This document shows, in pieces, positions 1 to 10,999 of a stretch of DNA of 64,000 nt. How positions within the stretch are numbered: the stretch's first letter is position 1; every line of letters begins with the position of its first letter. Position numbers and translations under genes: made by a program. Below the pieces are notes generated by a model, which was given only the letters and a program-made list of their open reading frames with translations, searched no databases and had not been told where the DNA came from. The DNA is from Paragonimus westermani (taxonomy: Eukaryota; Platyhelminthes; Trematoda; Plagiorchiida; Troglotrematidae): the NCBI GenBank assembly GCA_008508345.1, contig QNGE01000144.1, positions 291,213 through 355,212 on the forward strand. Reading direction: 5' to 3'.

Positions 1-119
1 GATGTGTGTTATCGCTCGTTCAACATTGCAGTTGCGTGACCGTTGTACTGGTAGTCTGGACATAAACTCTTCGTCGTGTGACTGGCATTTCATTCTGCCT
101 GTGCCCTGTCTATTTCAAG

Positions 120-205
120 CTATGATTAGATGGATTGACTTATTAAAGAAAGAGGAATCTTTTAGCATTCCCGAAGATACGGATGAAACATTGCCAAAAT
201 ACTGA
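120..205 (+). CDS. Probable 3'-terminal coding exon, upstream gene unknown
   Basis: An acceptor-like tract (tgtctatttcaag) is followed by a short open segment ending in TGA at 203-205. The peptide is charged and protein-like: it contains RWIDLLKKEESF and ends DETLPKY. The reading frame implies a phase-1 intron before it. It would be the last exon of a + strand gene lying mostly left of the window. No canonical AATAAA was found close behind the stop; the nearest A/T-rich stretch is near 230. No family recognised. The alternative is a chance open frame. Confidence 0.4.
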
Positions 206-869
206 ACGGATGGCAAATGCTGTCGCTGCCGAAAATAAGGCCGACAGATGTGTTGCAGTGCAGTAAAAGTGGGCAGGAATACGTTAACATTGGTGGGCGC
301 TGCTATTTCTCAATTCTGTGTGCACAACTCACTTTCCGGAAAAGATTTTCAGGCACCGGTTTGCTTTCTAGTAAAGTACGTCGCGGGAACTGATTACTTT
401 TGATTTAGTGTCGGGACAAATGCTGTCAAAAGACAGGGGTAGTGTAATTTTTCTGTAGGTTTTATCTACATGTATACATGGTTTTCTGAGTAAACCTCAT
501 ATTGCCGTTGTGTATCACTGCGGCTTTCAAATCATGTGCAGTGCAAATCTCCATGGTCAAAAATCGTACAAAGGTTTCTCTCGTTTTGGTTAATGCATCG
601 TCTACAACAAGTTTGCTTTCAGTACACTTTTCTTCAAAATATCTTTGGAAGAAATACTTGCTTCTAAGCATCACTTATGAGAGAAGTTGTTTGCTCTCCA
701 TCACATAAGCATACCTACCAGAGTCGTATGGAAAACATTCTGGGAGGCTTAAACTGAGCCCAGTCCCTCCAGTTAGAAACAACACAACAGTCATGTTGAG
801 GTGAACCTAGCTCTAAAGGGATTGGATTGAACAAAGGCATCGATACGAAGTCAACCATTGATTCGCAGA
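206..869. other. Non-coding, nothing recognised
   Basis: Only short open frames on both strands, without convincing splice sites. No repeat or RNA motif was recognised. Confidence 0.5.
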
Positions 870-1200
870 AGTCTATGGCCAATCAGTGTCGAAAACGAAC
901 AGACTTGTAGGTCAGCGCGGGGACCAATCAGCACGGGACGGTGCTCCAGCACCGGAGTAAAACAAGTTGTTTAAGTGCGTCACGCGTTGAAACAAACGTG
1001 CTACAAGCGGAGTCGAGCCGACCAATGAGAAGGCGAAAGCGTCAACACCAATTGTAATTCTTCATTTTACCGATGCGTCTAGTCTATAAAACAATCAACA
1101 GAAACTCAATCTGAGATTTGCTTTGTGCCACGAAGACTGACTTTTGTTTTCGTTCTGGAAGGTAGCGATTCTCAACTGTCCTCAGAGCAAACAATTAATG
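870..1200 (+). promoter_or_regulatory. Promoter-like block: three CCAAT boxes and a TATA box
   Basis: CCAAT motifs occur in ggccaatcag (877-886), ggaccaatca (921-930) and gaccaatgag (near 1020-1029), all in the same orientation. A TATA box (ctataaaa, 1084-1091) follows about 60 bp after the last one. The block is more GC-rich than its flanks. This is a classic RNA polymerase II core and proximal promoter layout for the + strand, with initiation expected near 1110-1120. No ATG with a usable frame follows at once, so a first non-coding exon is likely; the sequence tctggaaggtagcg near 1155-1168 could be its donor. It may drive the + strand gene whose exons appear downstream, which is inference only. 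Confidence 0.45.
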
Positions 1201-2577
1201 TAGGAATCCGTTTGTGGGCGAGCTTCATATATCGCCTTGCCAAAATGCAGTTTTCTGCACCCGACTAGGAAACTCAATATGACATACACAGCGGCGGCTT
1301 AGTTCCCTGATCGATACCAATCCAACGCCCATTAACTGGAACGTCTGTGCAGTGTTCCCTAGGCATGATCTTTTGTAAATGTGGATGCGTAAAAGTTGTA
1401 AATGTTTCCTTTTTTTAATTTGGCCACCTGAAACCATTGTTGTAAGTGGCTCAGTTACAACACGAACTAACAGCCGTTCGACCAAGAAGCAGAAAGATGC
1501 AAGCTAAGGAGGGTAATTTTTGGAGCTTCTATAAACCGGCTAATCGAATGACATTGTCCTCTTCCCACAATCCTTCTTAATCTGTTCCTGAACTCACATA
1601 AAACAGGAGTTATAATGCTTTTCTCTTAGTTGGTAGCATCTGGATTCGAATCTGTGTTAGTTGGTTATCATTTTGACCTTGAAAGACTGACAGTATTCTA
1701 ACTGTCGTACAATATCAACTATTTGATGGTGTAATGCCAAACGTCACATAGGTGCTATTGTTTTCTACTTCCGATTGTGGCCTTTCATTGTTATTAACTA
1801 GTTGCATCATTTCTGCAACAAGTTGTAAGCTAAGATCGTTCATTTGTACGCTTGCTTTTAAACGGTACATCGTACTTTACTATACCCTGAACAGCTTTTA
1901 TGAGACCCCAGACTCAGTCGAACGTGGGACTGTTTTGCTGTTCTGTCAAACTGATCGTCTTATCGCATTTGCATCGGACGGATTTCGTTGAATAAAGTGC
2001 CTCCCTTCCCAAAAAAAGAAACACTCGCCCTACCTCGACTGCTGTATGAGGTCCTCTACTATCTCGGCTTCATTTCTGATTACGATCATTCCAACACATA
2101 ACTGCGAACTGTTTGCAATAGTAATTCGTTCTGATTTTTAGCTAGCCGCTTCCGTTACCCATTTTCGCGTACAATGTGTAGACTTAACGTGTTATAGATA
2201 GTTCAAAGGATAAATTAAGGGTATATTTTAAGTTATGATTCAGTTCGTGAATTTCGACAAATCCAGCGAGTTAGATGAATGATTTGCGGTTTGTGTTCTT
2301 TGGTTTGGCATGGCAAACTGGTAATTTTGCATTTCCATGCAAAAGAATGACATGGCAACCATTGTCAATTGTCATGTTTTTTCATCGATGACCTTCGGAT
2401 GCGCAGTTTCGAGTTATCTGCAAGTTACTTTTTATCATTTGGTGTACAAGAAGATTTACCCAATTTCCGCACGAGGTTCAAAGTGTTTGATTCGGTCGCT
2501 CTCGCGATATCACTAGCATTCACGAATACTTGTTAACCTTCATGTGGATTAGCGCTACTATGGTGTGGACTAGCTTG
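1201..2577. other. Non-coding (possible first intron), nothing recognised
   Basis: AT-rich sequence with no convincing exon on either strand. The short frames at 1225-1485 (minus) and 1752-1991 (plus) lack splice or family support. Confidence 0.45.
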
Positions 2578-2703
2578 ATTAATTCAAACTCGAACACCAC
2601 TCACACTTCATCGCAGCCTTCGCATTCAGAAAAGCATATCGGCGAGCTCACTTCGAGAGGAAACAGTAGACTCGACTTTCGGTCTTATCAGGGCTCATAA
2701 ATT
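2578..2703 (-). repeat. Hammerhead SINE, 5'-truncated copy
   Basis: Reverse-complement match to the SINE at 3165-3375. It shares the 3' body (tgcgaaggctgcgat, gtgagtg) and the ribozyme's 3' half with gaccgaaagtcgagtct. The copy stops inside the ribozyme core: only ATGA of the CUGAYGA box remains. Stem II is degraded (cccTGATAagacc). The tRNA-like head is missing. Confidence 0.65.
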
Positions 2704-2892
2704 TTGAAATAACCTAAATCCCCCGAATTTCCACTTGCTTGAATACCCTTAAAATGTTACCGTTCCTCTACTAATTATGCAATTAGTAAATGTCTGAGTG
2801 AAGTCCCATCTGCCTTGTATCACCGAAACGGTTTCTGTATTTATAGTGTCCACAAACAAATTAATATAAAATGATGAGCAGTCAGTGATTTG

Positions 2893-3050
2893 TTTAATTT
2901 CAAGTCAAACGTCACTCATATTCGATCGCAGCCTCCGCGTTCAGATAGACTTTCCAACCAGCCCCTTCCGAAAAGAAGCATTAGACTCGAGTTTCGGTTT
3001 CATTAGAGCTCGCCAGTAGCGCACATCTTTGCCACGGCCGGACTTATCGA
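2893..3050 (-). repeat. Hammerhead SINE, decayed copy
   Basis: Reads on the minus strand as a relative of the 3165-3375 element. The ccggccgtggc box precedes the ribozyme region, then CTGGCGA, then accGAAActcgagtct, and the 3' body follows. The catalytic box is mutated (CTGGCGA in place of CTGAYGA) and stem II no longer pairs. The copy lies about 115 bp from, and opposed to, the more intact + strand copy. Confidence 0.65.
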
Positions 3051-3164
3051 TTGGAGCTAACAAGACAGTTGCTGTGTGTTCTTTCGAGATGATCAGGCAG
3101 CCTGATCATTGATCACAAGCGAAAGTGGTTGGCTGCTCAGATTTGATCATTCGGTCGTGCCTAA

Positions 3165-3375
3165 TGTGAGGCGAATGGCGCAGTGGTGAACACTGTTGCC
3201 TCATAAAATCGTGGTCAGAGCTCAAATCCCGGCCGTGACAAGGATATGCACTACTGACGAGCTCTGATAAGAGCGAAACTCGAGTCTAGTGCTTCTTTTC
3301 GAAAGAAGCTGGCTGGAAAGTTTTTCTGAATGCGAAGACCGATCAAATGCGAGTGAAGCTCAACTGGAAATTATA
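3165..3375 (+). repeat. tRNA-headed SINE carrying a hammerhead ribozyme
   Basis: The head contains a perfect pol III A-box match, TGGCGCAGTGG (3176-3186), and a B-box-like AGCTCAAATCCC (3219-3230) at tRNA spacing. The ribozyme (3248-3292) follows, then a body with ttcgaaagaagctggctgg and gatcaaatgcgagtgaag and an AT-rich tail. Related copies occur at 2578, 2893, 18420, 18925, 28075 and 30715. This matches the known plan of schistosome Sm-alpha elements: a pol III promoter followed by a hammerhead. Such elements are non-autonomous and depend on LINE machinery. Exact ends and target duplications were not resolved. Confidence 0.8.
3248..3292 (+). ncRNA. Type I hammerhead ribozyme in a SINE
   Basis: All conserved parts of a hammerhead are readable. 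Stem I is GCACTA (3248-3253) with TAGTGC (3287-3292), six perfect pairs. The CUGAYGA box is CTGACGA (3254-3260). Stem II is GCTCT-GATA-AGAGC (3261-3274), five pairs with a tetraloop. The GAAA box is 3275-3278. Stem III is very short (ACT-CG-AGT, 3278-3285). Cleavage is expected after C3286 (GUC). Short stem III with open stem I is the schistosome-type layout, which in known cases may act as a dimer. It would cut transcripts of the host SINE. Confidence 0.85.
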
Positions 3376-5196
3376 TAAAATGGCTGAAAAACTACGGTTG
3401 ACGTGAAAATTACATGCAGAGGACGAGTGACGTAGACATAGACGTGTTAATTCCTGTCAGACACGGACGATTTCGGTCCCTTACCCTTAGTTGTACCTAG
3501 GTGTTTCACGTGATCCAGCCACCCTAACTGTCTTAGTTTAGTAGATGTGGTCTCGGCTATGCAAGTTTAAATGTGTCCATATAGGTCAAATGTTTGTTGT
3601 CAATACTGTTAGGTTACCTTGAGTTGCGTTTATCAGGTCTAACTAATCATAGGATGAGCAAATCAGTGGCTTAATGATCCATATATCACGTACATTTCTT
3701 GAGAATTTCCTAACGACGCTATGGGCCACAGCTCCAACTGCAACACCAACAGTCTAGTCCAGTTCCCACTATTTGTCCCCTTGGCTGATTAGTGAATAAG
3801 TTTAGTTCAAGTGTTTATGAGCGTCCACTAGTGGCAATGGCTGTTTCCACTCTTTCGTAGCATTAATTCATATATAACAGCTTGTAAAGCCAACCGCTAT
3901 CGTACTGACACGAGTCTGTCGAATTCTCAAACGAAAATGTTCACATTGTTCCGCATTAGATCCCGAGTCATTGTGGGTGCTAGCGACTGCTTCGCCAAAC
4001 ACTGTGACCTCGTGAATTTTTTTTCACTCAGGTCATTAACGTCTGTGTATGTAATTACTCTTGTTGTTTAACTCTTAGCTATTTTGTCTTATCTTTCTCG
4101 TTTTTCCTAACTTTTACAGCTATTTAGCAATTAGGCGGCAAAAGGTATCTACCCCGTGTAACACTCAACATCCAACAACAAGTGAGTCTTTATTTGGTGT
4201 ACGTTGTCGTCGATGTACTTTATTTGTTCGTTCTCGCTTTTCTCCTCAATTCTTCTGAGCTATTCCTGTTTTTATGATTGAATGACCAATCACATCATAC
4301 CATCTGTTCATCGGTTACATTCGAACCTGTCAGTTTGCTTCAGAATGACCATTAGTATATGTGCGGATGAATCGAGTCAATAATGATACCATCGTACTGA
4401 ATTGTACTGAGGCTTGTCGTGCCGATAAAATCATACGTGTTCTACTCAGTAGAAAAATGCGATTGTTATATGAACTGTCGATGTTTTCAAGTTGCCTACG
4501 TACCCACAACTAGAATGTGTTTCAAACCCATTCTGTCTATCGATATTCCAGCAAAATGTCTGTTTCTGCCGAACAGTGTTATAGGGGTTTTTCCCAACGT
4601 ATTTTTGTTAGCAAATTTGCAGAATTGGACAGCACATTTCGGTATTCGTTTCTTTTTGGTAAATAATTGATTAAACGTGATCTACCACTTTCCCCATGGC
4701 GTAGATCTATCCTGTTGAGTGACTATCTCTATTCCATCACGTTGTACTTCATTTTGGCCGATTGCTATGTGGTGCGTTAATCGAAGGTGCTTGCTTGAGG
4801 GCTGTGTTGACTGTAGTATTCATTGCTCAACCACCTGCGTCTTTCAGTTCACTGTAACCTCACAGGATTAAACAGGGAGTCCAATTACTTCAGCATTCAA
4901 CTAATTGGTTATCCGTTTGAAATCGTGAACCACACTTCGATCCTCGTTGAATAGTGTCATGATAAAGCGTGTCGAAGCAACTTGTTGCCTCCTCTTGTCT
5001 GCTGTTCAAGTAGTCTGTTCATTAGATTGCGTAGCACCATGAATGGTCCCCAGAGCATTTCTAACTCGGCATCTAACTGAGAAGCATAAATTTGAGAATG
5101 TACTCTGCCAGTTCATTTTGGCGTCCTGCACACATCACACTACTCCGGTCTTGCATCACTCAACACTGCCGTGGCATTGTTTGTCCTGCTTTTCAG
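3376..5196. other. Non-coding, nothing recognised
   Basis: Long AT-rich stretch. The longest open frame (4419-4670, plus) has no splice or family support. Confidence 0.45.
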
Positions 5197-5373
5197 ATCA
5201 TGATTTACCAACCTATCACATCCACCATACCTACAAACCACGGACTCGAAATTTGGCTTCCTTCTCACTCATCCATACATATTTTTACTTGCATGTCTGT
5301 CATATCGATCTTCGTCTTCGTGATAGATCTGTCCTTCTTCTGGATAATAATCAGTTTACAACTGCACATTTCG
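5197..5373 (+). CDS. Candidate internal exon, function unknown
   Basis: A good pyrimidine-rich acceptor (tgtcctgcttttcag) and a donor (tttcg|gtaaat) bound 177 bp that are open in two frames. The phase-1 frame contains HHTYKPRTRN, CHIDLRLRDR and VLLLDNNQF. In that reading it joins in phase to the candidate exon at 6152-6250. No domain recognised. The other open frame is hydrophobic at its end and less convincing. Confidence 0.3.
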
Positions 5374-6151
5374 GTAAATTAACTGAGTGATTGGCGTTCA
5401 GGTTAGGGCCGTTGTGAGTGCGTGTATGCGTGTGCGCACACATTCAGATATTGTGACCCGATAATTTGCATACTTTTCATACCACCTGTTCACTTTACCG
5501 TCAACATTAATCGATGTCTATTGTTTCACATAGCCCGTGCTCTACTTCTAAGCCATATGGTAGTTTTCTAGTCGATTTTGGACTAAAACCAACTCAACTG
5601 TAGCTCTCCCGGTTACGTGTTTGAGGCTGTCTTCGCTCTCTTGAGTGTCCGGCCTATGGACTCTATGGCAAAATTAACCTCGTGATTTTAGACTGATCTA
5701 GACAGTATGTATGAATCTGATTTTTTTCTGCAGAATTATTTTGTCGTTCGTTTTTGAGAACAGATTACACGAAATTCATTCGGAGAAAGAATCATCGATT
5801 GTAACGAAAGAGAGAAAACGGAAGTATCAAGTCGATTGACCGTTAACTGTATCATCGGATAGTCAGTGCGAGCACATGATATGCTCATTCTAGTATCGGA
5901 CCTTTTCCCTACAGTCCCAACCGTTATCCCGGCTGCAGTCCGAGCATCGGCTTAGCCTGTGCCGTTTCATTGCACTGTGTCTGACAAAATGAGAGCCAGA
6001 CCTCTGTTTTTTTCCAAGCCCGTTTCCTCTATCCCATTCATACATTCCATCATATGAGACTCTCAGCCCTCTCCTTTTCCCACCTGCATTTTGTATAGTC
6101 GAGACTAATGCTCATTGGATATCACTTACTGTCTTCATCCCCTTTTTACAG

Positions 6152-6250
6152 CATGCCAAACTGCGATACCTCCCAACCATGGTTCTATCTCGAGTTCTAC
6201 TTCACCAGCATCGAATGCAATGGACGTCTCATCCGTGCATCACAATCGCG
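6152..6250 (+). CDS. Candidate 99-bp internal exon, function unknown
   Basis: A strong acceptor (cttcatcccctttttacag) and donor (cg|gtatgt) bound exactly 99 bp, a multiple of three. All three frames are open. The phase-1 frame is Ser/Pro-rich (HGSISSSTSPASN) and continues from 5197-5373. The phase-2 frame (PWFYLEFYFTSIECNGR) would instead join the candidate at 8297. The signals are better than the frame choice, so the exon may be real while its protein sequence stays undecided. Confidence 0.45.
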
Positions 6251-6717
6251 GTATGTTGCGCTTTGGTTGCGTGCATTCACGCGGCCAATTCCTACCCTGT
6301 GTTTGATCGGTTTTTACGATTTCGGTTGACGACTTGAGAAGGGTTGGTGTTCATGTGTACCTGTGTATGTGTGTGTGGAAGAAAGACTGAGCTTTGTTAT
6401 GGCTGGTTAGCAAGTGAGTTGACACCCTATGCGAGCCTCTTAAGGTGGACCATTAGTCCAGATGAAATTCGGAGCACTAACTCTTGTTTTTTATCAATGC
6501 TGTTGTCCACTCGGATATCAGCCCAAAGTGAGTTCTCTATACGTAGGCAATCGATTTTCGTGTCTTGATCTAATCTACTCTTTGGATTATATGTAAACTG
6601 TTGGGGCTGTCACATACCCCCAAAAAACTGTCCACTAACTGGAATGAGCATTTACCTTTTTTTTGTAAAGTCGAATTCCTTTGATGTATCATCATTTTTT
6701 TCAACCCTGGCGCCGAC

Positions 6718-6966
6718 TCACACGCTGGACGCCAGTTCGCTTGTTTTTTTGAACCGATCGCTTGACGAGTTATAAAAACGCAATAGCTGCATTTTTTTTA
6801 CTTTGACTTCAGCACTCAGAACTTCGGGCTGAGACAATAAACGCTCTTTTCGGGAGAGCAGTGTTTTTCCTTCGTAGTCGGCTTTGGGGGAATCGGCTCT
6901 TCGGGGTAAAACAGCGCGTACCATATCACTGCGTCGTAGAAATCGTTCTAGTTCAATTGCATCCAC
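6718..6966 (-). CDS. Protein-like minus-strand open frame, possible last exon
   Basis: The frame is open from about 7000 down to a TGA at 6718-6720. The peptide is rich in Glu, Lys, Arg and Leu, with ELERFLRRSD, KTLLSRKERLL and EVKVKKMQLLRF, a composition typical of a real helical protein. The only acceptor-like site (gtgagtag) is weak, and no polyadenylation signal is evident after the stop. Its family is not recognised. It would be a last exon of a minus-strand gene or a transposon remnant. Confidence 0.35.
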   Translation of the reverse strand: MDAIELERFLRRSDMVRAVLPRRADSPKADYEGKTLLSRKERLLSQPEVLSAEVKVKKMQLLRFYNSSSDRFKKTSELASSV

Positions 6967-7633
6967 TGGGTCGTTCCGCGTTATATTATTAACACCGACT
7001 ACTCACCAATCACGTGGGTATCAATGTTTTGTATGGTACCCGTCCACAGATCTCTACTTATTTGCTGTGGCTTTTCCTGTTTGGAAATGCATTTTGGCCG
7101 ACGCATCGACATGTCAAATTCGATCGTAAGGGCTTTTCAATGCAATCCGCTCGTGTGTGCTGTTTATTTACTGGCTGGTGAGATTGCCAATCTTTATTAA
7201 TAACTCAAAATGTAATTAGTTCAGAGGAAGGTTATGTGCCTCCTTGATAAAGAAGACGACGTAAATGGACTCCCAGCGTGAAAACAGTGCGATACCGTCA
7301 TGTGGCACCCCTTATCAAACTGGTTCTGTCGTACTACACGCTGTCACTGTTGCGCTCAATGTCTACTATCAGTCTTGTGTTCTACCTTTGCCTATCTTAG
7401 TTGCTAGTGTTTTGTAGATTTCAGCGGTATACACTTCGCAGTGGTCCGGCTTGACGGTAGCCTTTATGCTTCGCAATCTAGCGATATTGCTTTCCACAAA
7501 CAGTTTTATATAAACTCTTCAGTTAGACAAGAATGAGAATGGCACTGCCTTTCGTCTCATCGACCATTCTGTTGCGTGGCGAGAGTCTCGGGCGTCAAGT
7601 TTCTGAGTACCGGTGGAGAGAAATTAATGAACG

Positions 7634-7852
7634 ATGGTAAATGCAGTACTTCCCCATCAAAAAAGACTCCGTGAGGAGCTTACGTGTTTTTTCACCGAAT
7701 GCGTTTTTTCTTGGGAAGGAGGACAACGTCTCATGGAATTCATCCAGTATGAATACGACACTCTAAGTGAAACGACCCCAGTTTACCAAAATGGTCTATG
7801 CGGTCGCGCGTTCATATCCGATACTTGGGTTACATTGAAACTCTTTATATAA
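7634..7852 (+). CDS. Weak open frame ending at an AATAAA
   Basis: A 72-residue frame (with RLREELTCFF and RLMEFIQYEYD) ends in TAA, overlapping an AATAAA-type signal at about 7850. It could be the last exon of a small gene. No clear acceptor or family, so chance is likely. Confidence 0.2.
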   Translation: MVNAVLPHQKRLREELTCFFTECVFSWEGGQRLMEFIQYEYDTLSETTPVYQNGLCGRAFISDTWVTLKLFI

Positions 7853-8296
7853 TAAAGTATCACAATCTTTTAAAAGTAGGTTTATTGTCGAGTTACTATA
7901 GCTTCCAGATCGTTGTAAAGATTGCATAGCCATCATACAATTGTGAAAGATCATGCCGCTAGGCGTAGAACACAAGATAAATGAGCAGACGTTACATTAC
8001 GATGTACTTGCTGTCGTGTGACAGTGTGACTACGCACCGGTTGAGCTACTGTCGGTCGGCCCGGATCTAAACAAAGGCTTACCAGCAGGGGTTCAAAATT
8101 AGGTGCTTTTGCTCGTTCTCCGGCCGGAATTTGTGTATGGAAGTATGTTATTTAATGGTTGTTATCCAATAAGGTGCAGCTTTAAACAGCACCGAAAATT
8201 GGTTAGGCGCGGGTTATTTATTTATGCGTATCAGTGGACTGAGATTTGGTTCCTGTTACAACTGCTACAGTGAAATCATTACGCTCATGTTGTCAG

Positions 8297-8451
8297 GCCC
8301 CAAAATGAAATCACAAATATCCTCTGTGCTCCCATTCGCCCGAGGTCATATCTCACCGATATCCCTCACATGCGCCCCAACGATGATTTGGTTGGCACTG
8401 ATTTGTCATGGTCCAGGGACCGGTACCGCCACTCTACAGAATTCGCGCTAG
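8297..8451 (+). CDS. Candidate exon, function unknown, donor unclear
   Basis: After an acceptor-like gctcatgttgtcag, one frame stays open to a TGA at 8535-8537. It contains CAPIRPRSYLTDIPH and LVGTDLSWSRDRYRH, which are protein-like. The acceptor is phase 2 and fits one of the three frames of 6152-6250. No canonical donor follows; CTAG|gttcct at 8451 is the best of poor choices. It may also be a decayed transposon frame. Confidence 0.3.
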
Positions 8452-8983
8452 GTTCCTTGGTTGTGCATAGTTCAGATTTTAGTTTGCTTGAACGTTGTAT
8501 AAAAATCGCTTACAACTGGGTTTGTTTTATTTGCTGATCCACTCTGAGGTCAGTGCGCAACCAATCTGGGTTTTTTGCGAAGTGCCCATGACACTGCTTC
8601 TTACCAGAGTGACCTAACTCAACTCAATCTCAATGAGTATTTCCGTTATAGTTTCCAAAAGTTTTTTTCAATGAAGGTACCTAGCCCAAAACTTGGATAG
8701 GACTATTTTCTCTCGATGATTATTCTGTGAGGAGTACTATGTTATTTTCCATTTCGTATAAAATGTTTAATATCCCTATGCAAAATACATCTTATAACTG
8801 CTTCGTATTCAGTGTAGAGGTGGACCTTTTGCCAGAACATTCACTTGAAGGAGGGCAGTGAACAACGCGGAAGTTGTGTGACGTTGAGCTAACATTCCTA
8901 GCAATCGTTTTGGGTCATCACGATGTTCCCTGTCTGAGAGGACTCAATGTCTCCATAACACATGACCACCATATTTCCCTTAG

Positions 8984-9211
8984 TTGTTCGTGGTCCTCGA
9001 CCAACTGACAGACGAAATACTTAGTCCAACGATCTCAGACCACACAGATTTCAATTTAATTACAGGTGATCAGTCTAAAACTTTTCTAACAGAGTGCTAT
9101 GAAACTGACGTCTTGTCTGTGACAACATCCCACAGATTCAACGAATCTCAATCAGACCTGTTCACATCCGTCTTCAGCGACAGCCGAACTGTTGACACTT
9201 GTCGTAGCTAA
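8984..9211 (+). CDS. Candidate exon (internal to 9065, or terminal to 9211)
   Basis: A pyrimidine-rich acceptor (catatttcccttag) leads into an open frame with VVLDQLTDEILSPT and SHRFNESQSDLFTS, acidic and Ser/Thr-rich, ending in TAA at 9209-9211. Two readings exist. If it runs to the stop it is a last exon. If the modest donor at 9066 (acag|gtgatc) is used, it ends in phase 1 and joins the exon at 10295 in phase. No domain recognised. Confidence 0.4.
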   Translation: MFVVLDQLTDEILSPTISDHTDFNLITGDQSKTFLTECYETDVLSVTTSHRFNESQSDLFTSVFSDSRTVDTCRS

Positions 9212-10294
9212 CCGCAGATTCTGTGTTGCCTTATTCCGGCAGTCTCACGGTGGTTTCTAAACCTGTCACATGAGAGAGTCTTAAAGGGTACGAACTTCAT
9301 CCCAGTAGTGCGTCTAAGCGCAGTAACATCTATTTGGTTCATAACCAAATTGTCTAGACTACCAGTTTGTAGTAGACTTCGATCGTTACTATGAAAAAAC
9401 CAATACGGTAATTAGTGAACAGGTTTACCTTCCGTATTTCGTGATGCTCGTCCTCAAACTGACACTCCACTGCGAGCGATCTCGTGCTTGTTCATACTCC
9501 TCGGGTGAAGATGGCCTTACCGTGATTCGAGCGGACGATCTCCTTGTTGCGAGTTTAAATTTCTAGTGGTTAGAACATAGGTCCGAGGAGAATCGTTTAC
9601 GAGGGGAGATAAGTTACACATCAGCTGTTTCATGTTGTGTTCAATGTTCGGACACACTTTTGGTCGGTTCATTCAGATAACACAATCCCTATAGTCATCG
9701 GTCGATCAGTTGACCGAATGACCAAATCAGTATCACTGAGTGCTCGCATAGACACGAATCAGTGCAGATTGAATCCTTGTGGGGTTGTACTCAGTGAATC
9801 AAAGGGAATTTTAATCGTTAAATTCCGATATTTAGGTGTTCATGGAGAAACACGACGGGTGATATGTTGTTTGAAAGCCTTATGTCTGAAAAATCCTGCT
9901 ATAAGGATTTTCTGTTAGTCAGTAAACAATGCTATGTCTAGTGTGAGACGGATTGTGTGAAGATCAACTGCATTTTTACACCGTTGGTATGAAAAATCCG
10001 TTTTTAACCGCTGGTTTTAATTAGTGAACATGCTGCTCCCCATTACCTTGTCTCAGTCACACAGTTCGTTTGATTACACAAGTATGAGCGTCGCTTGCAC
10101 TAGGTATGATTGTTAGCTCTCATTCAACTGATCATCATCATCATAGTCAGCAATACATCAGTGGTTCTAATTTATGTTTCACTCAAGAACTTTCAATAGT
10201 GACCGGTCTGTTGGTTGCACCTTAGTGACAGTTTTCAATCATATATCTTCTCTAAGACTGCCCCGCATGTCACGTTTTCCATCCCACCTATTAG

Positions 10295-10436
10295 ATCTCC
10301 CAGCTGTTACCGACAATATCCAGGAGAAACCGAAGCCCCAGCACACGAATATTACCGGATCTGGTCACTTTCGGACAGACCGCGACGCATGCAAGATAGT
10401 CACTGTGTACGCTTCTTCCGATGAAGCTGTTTCTGC
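10295..10436 (+). CDS. Probable internal exon, function unknown
   Basis: Acceptor (tttccatcccacctattag) and donor (tctgc|gtaagc) are both good. An alternative acceptor nine bases downstream keeps the same frame. The frame reads through VTDNIQEKPKPQH and CKIVTVYASSDEAVS and ends in phase 2. The next exon of the gene at 20121 begins with the single base needed to complete that codon (GC|A), so the two may be adjacent exons of one gene across a roughly 9.7-kb intron. Product not recognised. Confidence 0.5.
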
Positions 10437-10999
10437 GTAAGCATTCTCATCCATTGAATCGTTCACTCATGTCTCTGTTGTCTTCTGTCTTATCTTCGCC
10501 TGAACAATTCCCTGTGGAGAGTCTAGACATAATCAGTTTTTTAAATGTTTTCATGCAGCAAGCCAGCATCGATCGATATTGACTGGTTAGCCCCGTTATT
10601 TTCTGGAACCACCTCATCTTTCTTCCAACCATATTACACTGGTGTCGATCGCTAATGCATCCATTTAACTTGATTTGTATCTCCACCGCTTAACATGAAG
10701 CCAGTGCTCATCGATTACGGATTTTGTCCTTGGTTCCGCTCCTCTATTGAAGGTGATAGCATGAACAAGATTAAAAACACCAGCTTTAGTGTAACAGACC
10801 CTTTGTCCTGCTTGTGATGTAAGAAACGGTGTGATAGCAATTGCCAGGCGAGTAAACCACGTTCTCATTACGTCCTTCTTCATACTACTCTAATGAACTA
10901 ATAGCAGTATGTTGACACAAATGGTCACGGACTGCCAACTGGTGAGCAGCAAACTTTCCAACATCTGCACGTACTGTTTTTGTCTGCATTTCTGAACTC

